Assembly (NCBI RefSeq): GCF_020405205.1
Contig: NZ_CP084469.1
Location: 3,410,001-3,474,000, forward strand
Source of the DNA: Natrinema salinisoli
GTDB lineage: Archaea > Halobacteriota > Halobacteria > Halobacteriales > Natrialbaceae
DNA length: 64,000 nucleotides
Direction of reading: 5' to 3'
In this document: positions 27,232-34,847 of the stretch, piece after piece
Layout of the letters: every line of letters begins with the position of its first letter
How positions within the stretch are numbered: the first letter of the stretch is position 1
Notes under the pieces: model-generated
Databases searched by the model: none
The model's input: the letters and a program-made list of their open reading frames with translations, nothing else
Told to the model about the DNA's origin: nothing
Position numbers and translations under genes: made by a program

Positions 27232-28334
27232 GCGGGGAGCCGCTCGTCTCGCTGGACGACGTCGAGGTGCACTTCGAGGAGAGCCAGGGACTGCTCGACT
27301 TCGGCGAGCCGGAGGTCGTCAGAGCCGTCGACGGCGTCTCGCTGGATATCGAGGAGAACGACGTCGTCGCCCTCGTCGGGGAGTCCGGTTGTGGGAAGAC
27401 GACCCTCGGGAAGACGACCATCGGGCTCCAGCGACCGACCGGGGGGAGCGTCCGGTACCGCGGGCAGGACGTCTGGGACGCGAAGGACGGCCGCGGCGAC
27501 GTCGAGATCCCTCACGACGAGATCCGCCGGTCGCTCCAGATCATCCATCAGGACCCCGGCGGCGCGCTCAACCCCAATCGGCGGGTGCGGAAGATCCTCG
27601 AGGCCCCGCTCAAGCGCTGGCAGTCCGACATGAGCGCCGGCGACCGCCGCCGCGAGGTGCTCTCGATGCTCGAGCGGGTCGGCATGACGCCGCCGGCCGA
27701 CTACGCGGGGCGGTATCCCCACCAGCTCTCGGGCGGAGAGCAACAGCGCGTTGCACTCGTCCGCGCCCTGTTGATGGATCCCGACCTGATCCTGGCGGAC
27801 GAGGCGATCTCGGCGCTGGACGTCTCCCTGCGCGTCGAGATGATGGATCTGCTACTCGAGTTACAGGCGCAGTTCGACACGTCGTTCGTGTTCGTCTCCC
27901 ACGATCTCTCGAACGCGCGCTACCTGGCGTCCCACGCCGGGGGGCGGATCGGCGTGATGTATCTCGGGGAACTGGTCGAAATCGGCCCCGCAGAGCAGAT
28001 CATCAACGACCCGAAACATCCCTACACGAAGGTGCTTCGGTGGGCGACGCCGGATCTCCACGCCGGCTCCGACGCGCCGGAGCCGCCGGTCCGCACGATC
28101 GACATTCCGGATCCGACGGACCCGCCGAGCGGCTGTCGGTTTCACACCCGCTGTCCCGAGGCGCGCGAGGCGTGCCGGCGGAGCGGCCCGGAGCCCGTCG
28201 ATGCGGCGGCGGACCACGAGGTGGCGTGTTTCCGCGAGCTCGACGACCACGAGTACTGGTCGTCGCCGCCGCTGGCCGACGAGGACGGCCCGAACGACGC
28301 CGCGTCTCCGTCACCGCCGTCACCCGCCGAGTAA
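27228..28334 (+). CDS. ABC transporter ATPase, DppF type
   Basis: A 368-residue ATPase with Walker A GESGCGKT (51-58), signature LSGGEQQR, the site [15 protein letters not shown] (Walker B aspartate-glutamate present) and [13 protein letters not shown]. The C-terminal DppF/OppF extension includes [19 protein letters not shown]. The ATG at 27228 overlaps the stop of the preceding gene (ATGA) and has GGAGG seven bases upstream, so it is translationally coupled. A longer open frame upstream lies inside the preceding gene and is not used. Confidence 0.93.
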   Translation: MSGEPLVSLDDVEVHFEESQGLLDFGEPEVVRAVDGVSLDIEENDVVALVGESGCGKTTLGKTTIGLQRPTGGSVRYRGQDVWDAKDGRGDVEIPHDEIRRSLQIIHQDPGGALNPNRRVRKILEAPLKRWQSDMSAGDRRREVLSMLERVGMTPPADYAGRYPHQLSGGEQQRVALVRALLMDPDLILADEAISALDVSLRVEMMDLLLELQAQFDTSFVFVSHDLSNARYLASHAGGRIGVMYLGELVEIGPAEQIINDPKHPYTKVLRWATPDLHAGSDAPEPPVRTIDIPDPTDPPSGCRFHTRCPEAREACRRSGPEPVDAAADHEVACFRELDDHEYWSSPPLADEDGPNDAASPSPPSPAE

Positions 28335-28400
28335 CCGTTGCTGGTCGTTTTCGCATCCAGACTCGGCTCGAACCGGACGCGTCCGTCGTGAGCACCCACT

Positions 28401-28408
28401 TTTAATAG
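28401..28408 (+). promoter_or_regulatory. TATA box of the beta-glucosidase gene
   Basis: TTTTAATA lies 25-32 bases before the ATG at 28433, so the glucosidase can be transcribed from its own leaderless promoter as well as by read-through from the transporter operon. Confidence 0.55.
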
Positions 28409-28432
28409 CCACCGACCCCTTCGAAAGCAACA

Positions 28433-30652
28433 ATGGCCGCTCCAGAGCGACCTCCAGAGAGCGAGGACTGTGCAGTACCTGATCTCGAGACCATGACGCT
28501 GGCCGAGAAGGCCGGGCAACTCGTCGGTGCGTTCGTCGGATCGATGGGAGACGTCGAACTGAGCGTCGACGACGCGGCGGCGCTCGTCCGAGACGAACAC
28601 GTCGGGTCGATCGCGGCGTTCGGGATCGGCGTCTCTCGGTATCACGATCCCGAACGGGTCGCCGAGATCGCCAACCGGCTCCAGCGGGTCGCGATCGAAG
28701 AGACGAGCCACGGGATCCCACTGTTGCTTCCCGTCGACGCGGTGCACGGCCACGCGTACGTCGACGGGGCGACGGTGTTTCCCCACGGACTGGGGATCGC
28801 CGCCACCCGGAACCCCGCGATCGCGCAGCGGGCCGGCGAGATCACGGCCGCGGAGATGCGGGCGACCGGCGCGACCCTGAACTACGGCCCGACCTGTGAC
28901 GTCGTTCGCGACCCGCGCTGGGGCCGGACCTTCGAGACCTACGGTGAAAGCCCGCTACTGTGCGGGGCGTTCGCGGGAGCGACCGTTCGCGGGCTCGAGT
29001 CCGAGGACCGCGGGCCGCGGGTCGCCGCGACGGCGAAACACTTCCCCGCGTACGGCGACCCTGCTGGCGGCGAGGACGCTGCAGCCGTGGACCGTTCCGC
29101 GAGCACGATCCACCAGCTGTTCGTGCCGCCGTTCGTCGAAGCGATCGACGCCGGCGCGTCGGTGGTGATGCCCTGTTACAACTCCATCGACGGGGAGCCG
29201 GCCCACGGCTCCCGGCGCTACCTCACCGACCTCCTGCGCGAGCGGCTCGGCTTCGAGGGGGCGGTCGCCTCGGACTGGGGCGGAATCGATCACCTCCACG
29301 AGGATCACCACGTGACCGCCTCGCAGCGCGATTCCGCACGGACGACGATCGACGCAGGGCTCGACCTGATCTCGATCGGTCGCGACGAGTACGCGGCCCA
29401 CGTTCGGGACCTCGTCGAGTCGGGCGAGCTCTCGGAGGCCGCGATCGACGCCGCAGTCTCCCGAATCCTCGAGCTCAAAGATTCGCTCGGCCTCTTCGAC
29501 GATCCCTACGTCGACGTCGAGACGGTCCGGACCACGGTGGGCTCGTCGGCCCACCGAACGGCCGCGCTGCGAGCGGCCCGCGAGTCCCAGACCCTCCTCG
29601 AGAACGACGGGGTGCTCCCGCTGTCCGAGGGAGTCGACTCGATCCTCGTCGCGGGGCCGAACGCGGCGTCGCTTCGGAACCAGTACGGCGGGTGGAGCGT
29701 CCAGGAGCCGGATCCGGCCTCCGGAACGACCGTACTCGATGGGATCATGGATCGGACTGGCGACGGGACGACGGTCCGGTACGAGCGAGGGGCCACCCTC
29801 CGGGAGCGACGGGATCTCGAGACGGTCGATGACGCGGCGGCGGACGCGGACGTGGCGGTCGTCGCCGTCGGCGAGGGGTGGTACTACCACGAGTTCGGAC
29901 CGAACGGTCTCGTCGGACCGACCGGTGAGTTCCCGACCCGATCGCAGCTCGACTTGCCCGAGGCCCAGCGGGAGCTGCTCGAGGCGGTCCACGAGACCGG
30001 GACGCCGCTCGTGGTCGTCGCGATCGCGGGCCGACCGCTGTCGCTGTCCTGGTGCGCCGAGAACGCCGATGCGCTGTTGTACTCGTACTACCCGGGAAGC
30101 GAAGGCGGAGAGGCCATCGCGGACGTCCTCTTCGGCGATTACAACCCGTCGGGTCGACTACCCGTCAGCGTCCCGCGCTCCGTGGCCGACGTGCCGACGA
30201 CGTTCAACCACTTCGCGCATCCGACGCCGATCGGTGCCGACGAACACCCCGACACGTACGACCCCCTCTACGAGTTCGGTCACGGCGAGAGCTACACCGA
30301 GTTCGCGTGTTCCGACCTCTCGGTCTCGGAGCCCCGGATCGGCCCCGCCGAATCGGTCACCGCCTCGATCACCGTCGAAAACGTCGGCGACCGAGCGGGC
30401 GATCGGGCGGTCGATTTCTTCCTGCGAGACGAGGTGAGCTCGCGCGTTCGGCCGGTCTGCGAACACGTCGGGTTCACGCGGGTCGGCCTCAAGCCGGGCG
30501 AGTCGACGACTGCCGAGGTGACGATACCGAACGACGCACTCGCCGTGACCGATTCCTGCGGACGGTCGACGGTCGAGCCGGGAACGTTCGAACTCTCCTG
30601 TGAGGGACGGTCGACGACTGTCACGGTCGAGCCAGGGACCGAGCGGCGCTGA
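28433..30652 (+). CDS. Glycoside hydrolase family 3 beta-glucosidase-like enzyme
   Basis: A 739-residue family-3 glycoside hydrolase with the usual three parts: a barrel domain (about 20-330) with PVDAVHGHAYVDGATVFPHGLG, RWGRTFETYGE and ATAKHFPAYGD; an alpha/beta sandwich domain; and a C-terminal fibronectin-like domain (FACSDLSVSEPRIGPAESVTASITVENVG). The nucleophile is expected at Asp281 in AVASDWGGIDHL. There is no signal peptide, so it acts inside the cell, where it would hydrolyse beta-linked oligosaccharides brought in by the ABC transporter encoded just upstream. Beta-xylosidase activity is also possible in this family. Confidence 0.9.
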   Translation: MAAPERPPESEDCAVPDLETMTLAEKAGQLVGAFVGSMGDVELSVDDAAALVRDEHVGSIAAFGIGVSRYHDPERVAEIANRLQRVAIEETSHGIPLLLPVDAVHGHAYVDGATVFPHGLGIAATRNPAIAQRAGEITAAEMRATGATLNYGPTCDVVRDPRWGRTFETYGESPLLCGAFAGATVRGLESEDRGPRVAATAKHFPAYGDPAGGEDAAAVDRSASTIHQLFVPPFVEAIDAGASVVMPCYNSIDGEPAHGSRRYLTDLLRERLGFEGAVASDWGGIDHLHEDHHVTASQRDSARTTIDAGLDLISIGRDEYAAHVRDLVESGELSEAAIDAAVSRILELKDSLGLFDDPYVDVETVRTTVGSSAHRTAALRAARESQTLLENDGVLPLSEGVDSILVAGPNAASLRNQYGGWSVQEPDPASGTTVLDGIMDRTGDGTTVRYERGATLRERRDLETVDDAAADADVAVVAVGEGWYYHEFGPNGLVGPTGEFPTRSQLDLPEAQRELLEAVHETGTPLVVVAIAGRPLSLSWCAENADALLYSYYPGSEGGEAIADVLFGDYNPSGRLPVSVPRSVADVPTTFNHFAHPTPIGADEHPDTYDPLYEFGHGESYTEFACSDLSVSEPRIGPAESVTASITVENVGDRAGDRAVDFFLRDEVSSRVRPVCEHVGFTRVGLKPGESTTAEVTIPNDALAVTDSCGRSTVEPGTFELSCEGRSTTVTVEPGTERR

Positions 30653-30984
30653 CGCACTGGGGAAATTACGGGCGGATCGACTCCGCTCGACGCGACGAAC
30701 CGAAGCGACAGTCGTCTCGGCTCAGCGGCCACCGCAGTAGGAACCCTCTTTTCGACCCGTTCAACAGACGCCGAGCGAACCGTTTTCGAGCTCCGATCGA
30801 CCCCATACTTACCAGTCGATTTGTATATCGACCAGTACATAACGAATAATCGCACGCGAATCGAAAGACGAAGCGGTGGTAAATACCGAGACTGAACGAT
30901 AAAATATGTGTATAGTAAATGTGTTTTTACAACTTCAAAAGTTCATGAACATAGATTTTTGTACACCCGGAAACCAGCACACGT
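30653..30984. other. AT-rich control region before the broken TrmB gene
   Basis: This 332-base gap becomes AT-rich towards its right end (about 30890-30965). It contains an inverted repeat GTCGAT-N6-ATCGAC at 30815-30832 overlapping a TATA-like TGTATAT, which could be an operator. No gene is recognised. Confidence 0.45.
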
Positions 30985-32045
30985 ATGGACACGGAAACGC
31001 TCCAACGCGTGCTCGAGGACGCCGGATTGACCGGTCAGCAAGCCGAGGCGTACCTGACGCTCCTCGAGTTAGGATCATCACCAGTCGTCGAGATCGCTCA
31101 CGAGTCGTCGGTCTCGTCCTCGCGGATTTACGAGATCGTTCGGTCGCTCGAGGAAGAGGGGTTCGTGGAGACGCTCGACCGGGACCAGTTGTACGCTCGG
31201 CCGCGCGAACCGGTCGACGTGCTCAATCGGCTGCGACACAAAAGCGAGATGCTCGCGGACGCCGCCGGCGAGATCGAAGATCGCTGGGAACGGCCGGATC
31301 CCCAGGACTCGCGAATCAGCGTCCTCAAGCGGACCGAAACGGTCCTCCGGAGTCCGGGGACGCGATCGCGGAATCGAACGTCTCCGTCGCGCTGGCCGCC
31401 ACGCCGGCCCAGCTCGAGGAGTTGCGGCCGTCGATCGAGACCGCCGCCGCGAACGGTGCGTTAATCCAGATCGCGGTCTACGACGCCGGCGACGCCGACG
31501 TTCCCGACCTCGATGGCGTCCTCGAGGTTCGACGGTGTCCGATTCCGGGCCCTTTCCTCGCGATCGTCGACCGGCGGTACGCGTTCTTCGCTCCGAACGT
31601 CCACAGCGACCGCTCTTACGGGATCACGATCGGCGACGAGATCCTCTCGTTTATCATGCACTGGTACTTCCGGACGTGTCTGTGGGCGCACAACGACCGG
31701 CTCTCGATCGATCGCGATCAGTCTCCGACCTACGTGAGCATCGAGGGGTTCGTCCACGATGCCGCCTCGCTGCTCCGCGACGGTGCGGAGATGACACTCC
31801 GAGTGATCGGCCACCGAACCGAGACCGGAGAGCGAGTCGACCTCCACGGAACCCTCGTCCGGGCGACGTGGGGCGGCCGACTCGAACCGCCGCGTGACCC
31901 CACGTACACGGACCTCGCTGGACAGGTCACGCTCTTCCTCGAGACGGACGAGAGGGTCGTCTCGATCGGCGCGTGGGGCGCCCTGTTCGAGGACGTCGAG
32001 GCCGAGATCATCCGGGTGGAGGGAATCGATCTCCCGAACCCGTAA
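30985..32045 (+). pseudogene. TrmB-family sugar-sensing regulator broken by a frameshift
   Basis: Two adjacent frames together form one TrmB-type regulator of about 350 residues. The first (from ATG 30985) holds the winged helix (ETLQRVLEDAGLTGQQAEAYLTLLELG, VSSSRIYEIVRSLEEEGFV) and the coiled coil, reaching SRISVLKRTETVL. The second continues from ESGDAIAESNVSVALAATPAQLEELR through the ligand-binding part (IPGPFLAIVDRRYAFFAPN, GFVHDAASLLRDGAEM) to the stop at 32045. The frame changes at about 31340-31350, as if one base were missing. Unless this is a sequencing error, the gene makes a 159-residue truncated protein with a DNA-binding domain and a nonsense tail. Its place after the sugar transporter and glucosidase suggests it regulated them. 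Confidence 0.8.
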
Positions 32046-32792
32046 CGGGGGACGACGGGCCAGCGATCGGTGACTCTCACGTGGCGGCCGTCGGTGACTC
32101 CTCCGGAATCGTGGCTGGACACTGGTTTGCGAGATCGGTCGGTAGGGCCCCATCCTTTACACATATATGACTGTAATCGGAATCGAGTTCCGGGCCGGCC
32201 GGGTGGTCTTGAATAGCCAGTCGATATAGTATAATAATAGTGTCTATTCTTCCTATATACTAGAGTATTTATGTGTTGGGTAGCTATCTTGTTCCGTTCG
32301 CTAACCGTCTCGATAATTCCGTTAGCGTTCCAGTTTGTGCTGTTTCTGGTCGCTTATCCCGAATATTGGCTATACACGGCGTTCCGAGAACGATCCGCGA
32401 ACCTGTGGGTGACCCCCGCTCGTCGTGAACGATAGGTTTTGCCGATAATTCCCCAGTGGGGTTCATACGATCCGTTTTCGCTGAGGGATCACGACGATGA
32501 CGGCCGGCTCACAGTATGGTACCCCTGCTGTTCCTCCCTCGTACGGGAAATATATGATAGAATATATAATATCGAGAAACTATGTCTGAATTCGTTACTT
32601 TCCGCAAATACGGGTGCTCGAGACGGGATCCGATCCGGCGCTCGACCAGCGGTTCGTCGCATCTACCGTGGCGAGACGGTCCCGAATCGCTCACTACGGA
32701 GTCCGCTGCATCTAGTAGCAAACTTTTCGTCGGTTCCGTCGGAAGGGTCCCACTGAGACTATGGTCGCTGATAACACATCTCGAGTGATAGA
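32046..32792. other. Long gene-free stretch with AT-rich blocks
   Basis: This is the longest stretch of the window (747 bases) without a gene. AT-rich blocks lie at about 32215-32275 and 32545-32585. Short open frames here are basic or lack haloarchaeal composition and I recognise none. It could be a remnant of lost genes between the broken TrmB regulator and the acyl-CoA synthetase. Confidence 0.4.
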
Positions 32793-34460
32793 ATGACGGC
32801 CGGAACGCGATTAGACGCCTATCATTTCTACGAAGACGAGTGGGACAGCTACGAGCAGCTTCGGGAGTCTTTCGAGTGGGAGGTGCCCGACCGGTTCAAT
32901 ATGGCGACGTACGTCTGCGATCGGTGGGCGGGGGACAAGAGTCGCGTCGCCCTGTTCGCCGAGGATCAGGACGGGAACACGGAGACGTACACGTTCTGGC
33001 AGCTCCGAAATATCACGAATCAGCTCGCCAATCACCTGCGCGAACAGGGCGTCGAAGCCGGAGACCGCATCGGGGTCAACACCCCACAGCGGCCCGCGGC
33101 CGTGATCGCCCACGTGGCTTGCTGGAAACTCGGCGCGATGTCCGTCCCGCTGTCGACCCTGTTCGGCCCCGACGCGGTCGGGTATCGCCTGGCCGACTGC
33201 GACGCGATCGCAGCCGTCGTCGACGAATCCAACGTGGAGACCCTCCGGGAAGCCCGTACGGATCTCCCCGACCTCGAGACCGTCCTGACCGTCGGCGACG
33301 TCGATCGACGAGACGACGAAACGGACCTCTGGGACGCCATCGAGGACTACTCTCGCGAGTTCGAGCCCGTCGAGACCGATCCCGAGGACGACGCGGTCCT
33401 CATCTACACCTCCGGCACGACCGGCGATCCGAAGGGCGTTCGCCACGCACACCGGATGCTACTGGGACACCTGCCGCTGTTCATCACCACGTTCGGAAAC
33501 GTGGACCTGCAGGCGGGCGACGTCTTCTGGACGCCGGCCGAGTGGGCCTGGATCGCCTCGCTGTTCGACGTCGTCGTTCCGGCGCTGTTCTACGGGAAGC
33601 CGGTCGTCGCGTACAACGGCGGTCAGTTCGACCCGGAGACGGCCTTCGATCTCCTCGAGCGCTACGGGATCACGAACTTCTTCGCGCCACCGACGGCCCT
33701 GCGGATGATGATGCAGGTCGAGGAGACGGACGGCTACGACGTGGGCTCGCTCCGGGCGATCGCGAGCGGCGGCGAGTCGCTCGGCGAGACGATCGCCGAC
33801 TGGGCGGGGGAGACGTTCGACGGTGCGGTCGTCCACGAGGGGTACGGCCAGACGGAGGCCAACCTGCTCGTCGGCGAGTGTACCGCCCTCGCGGAGTCCC
33901 GCGAGGGATCGATGGGGCTGGCCGGTCCGGGACACGATATCGAGATCGTCGATCCCGATACGGCCGAAGCTACAGTCGAACCCGGCGAAATTGGGGAAAT
34001 CGCTGTTCGGTACGAGAACGACCCCGTCTGCTTCAAAGAGTACTGGAACAAGCCCGCGAAAACCGAGCGGAAGGTTCGCAACGGCTGGCTCCTGACCGAA
34101 GACCTCGGAACGATGGACGCCGACGGCTACGTCTCGTTCAAGAGCCGGAAGGACGACGTCATCATCTCCGCAGGGTACCGGATCGGCCCCGAGGAAGTCG
34201 AAGATAGCATCGCCGGCCACGACGCGGTCGCCGACGCCGCCGTCATCGGCGTCCCCGACGACGAGCGCGGCGAGGTTCCGAAGGCCTTCGTCGTCCTTTC
34301 CTCGGGCCGGAACCCGAGCGACGACCTCCGAACGGCGATCAGAGAGCACGTGCGGGAACGACTCGCCAAGTACGAGTACCCCCGCGAGATCGAGTTCGTC
34401 GACGAACTCCCCAAAACCGCGACCGGGAAGGTTCGCCGCGCGTCGCTCGAGGAGTCGTAG
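32793..34460 (+). CDS. AMP-forming acyl-CoA synthetase (medium-chain/acetyl-CoA-synthetase-like)
   Basis: A 555-residue adenylate-forming enzyme. Motifs are LIYTSGTTGDPKGVRHAH (ATP loop), WTPAEWAWIASL (typical of the acetyl/medium-chain acyl-CoA synthetase branch), HEGYGQTEANLLVGEC, WLLTEDLGTMDADGYVSFKSRKDDVIISAGYRIGPEEVE and the catalytic lysine in PKTATGKVRRASLEES. It differs from the ligase at 10673-12226, which belongs to the long-chain branch. The substrate is probably a short or medium-chain carboxylate. It stands alone, so context adds little. Confidence 0.9.
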   Translation: MTAGTRLDAYHFYEDEWDSYEQLRESFEWEVPDRFNMATYVCDRWAGDKSRVALFAEDQDGNTETYTFWQLRNITNQLANHLREQGVEAGDRIGVNTPQRPAAVIAHVACWKLGAMSVPLSTLFGPDAVGYRLADCDAIAAVVDESNVETLREARTDLPDLETVLTVGDVDRRDDETDLWDAIEDYSREFEPVETDPEDDAVLIYTSGTTGDPKGVRHAHRMLLGHLPLFITTFGNVDLQAGDVFWTPAEWAWIASLFDVVVPALFYGKPVVAYNGGQFDPETAFDLLERYGITNFFAPPTALRMMMQVEETDGYDVGSLRAIASGGESLGETIADWAGETFDGAVVHEGYGQTEANLLVGECTALAESREGSMGLAGPGHDIEIVDPDTAEATVEPGEIGEIAVRYENDPVCFKEYWNKPAKTERKVRNGWLLTEDLGTMDADGYVSFKSRKDDVIISAGYRIGPEEVEDSIAGHDAVADAAVIGVPDDERGEVPKAFVVLSSGRNPSDDLRTAIREHVRERLAKYEYPREIEFVDELPKTATGKVRRASLEES

Positions 34461-34847
34461 CGTCCGACCGTCCGCCGGCCCGACGCGGGTCTACGGGAGG
34501 ACTCCCGGTCGATTCGGCTCGTTCCGAAACCCCCCGCTATCCGGATCCACTACCACGCGAACGCTGCAGGTGGTCACGCGGTCACGGACGCGTGGTCGCG
34601 ATTCTGCGGGGAACTGGACGTCGAGTGCGATCGGTCTCTCGAGTGCGTTTTCGATGACGTTCTCCAGCAGGATGCCGTCCTCGTCGGCCATGCGCTCGAG
34701 CGAACCCTGACCGAGGAAATACCGACGATCGTCGGTGAATTGTCGGCCGACGCAACCGGGATCGAGGAGCGCCCCCGACGAGGAGGCAGCCAGTCGGTCG
34801 ACGCTGCGGTCCCCACGGACGCGAATTCTGGACGACCGGCAGCAGCG
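34461..34847. other. Gap before the nitric oxide reductase, with a possible kinase remnant
   Basis: This 387-base gap separates the acyl-CoA synthetase stop from the preferred norB start. The minus strand holds a possible histidine-kinase fragment (34491-34691). The plus strand is open in frame with norB across much of the gap, but its translation has several cysteines and no recognisable domain. Confidence 0.4.
34491..34691 (-). pseudogene. Possible remnant of a histidine kinase ATPase domain
   Basis: The minus-strand frame encodes ADEDGILLENVIENALE and, further on, SVRVVVDPDSGG, ending at GVLP and a stop. This resembles the N-box region of a HATPase domain (DxxxLxxVLxNxLxNA) followed by the strand leading to DNGPGIP, but the G-box is degraded (NRPGVLP). 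The phosphoacceptor region and C-terminal half are missing. If real, it is the decayed 3' half of a sensor kinase gene. The match is short. Confidence 0.3.

Noticed and set aside
32439-32756. 105-codon plus-strand frame in the large gap
   Set aside because: No homology and no haloarchaeal acidity; probably chance in a decayed region.
34569-34740. Plus-strand open frame in phase with norB, with an odd Cys content
   Set aside because: No start or ribosome site, no domain, and the opposite strand looks more like a kinase remnant; treated as non-coding.
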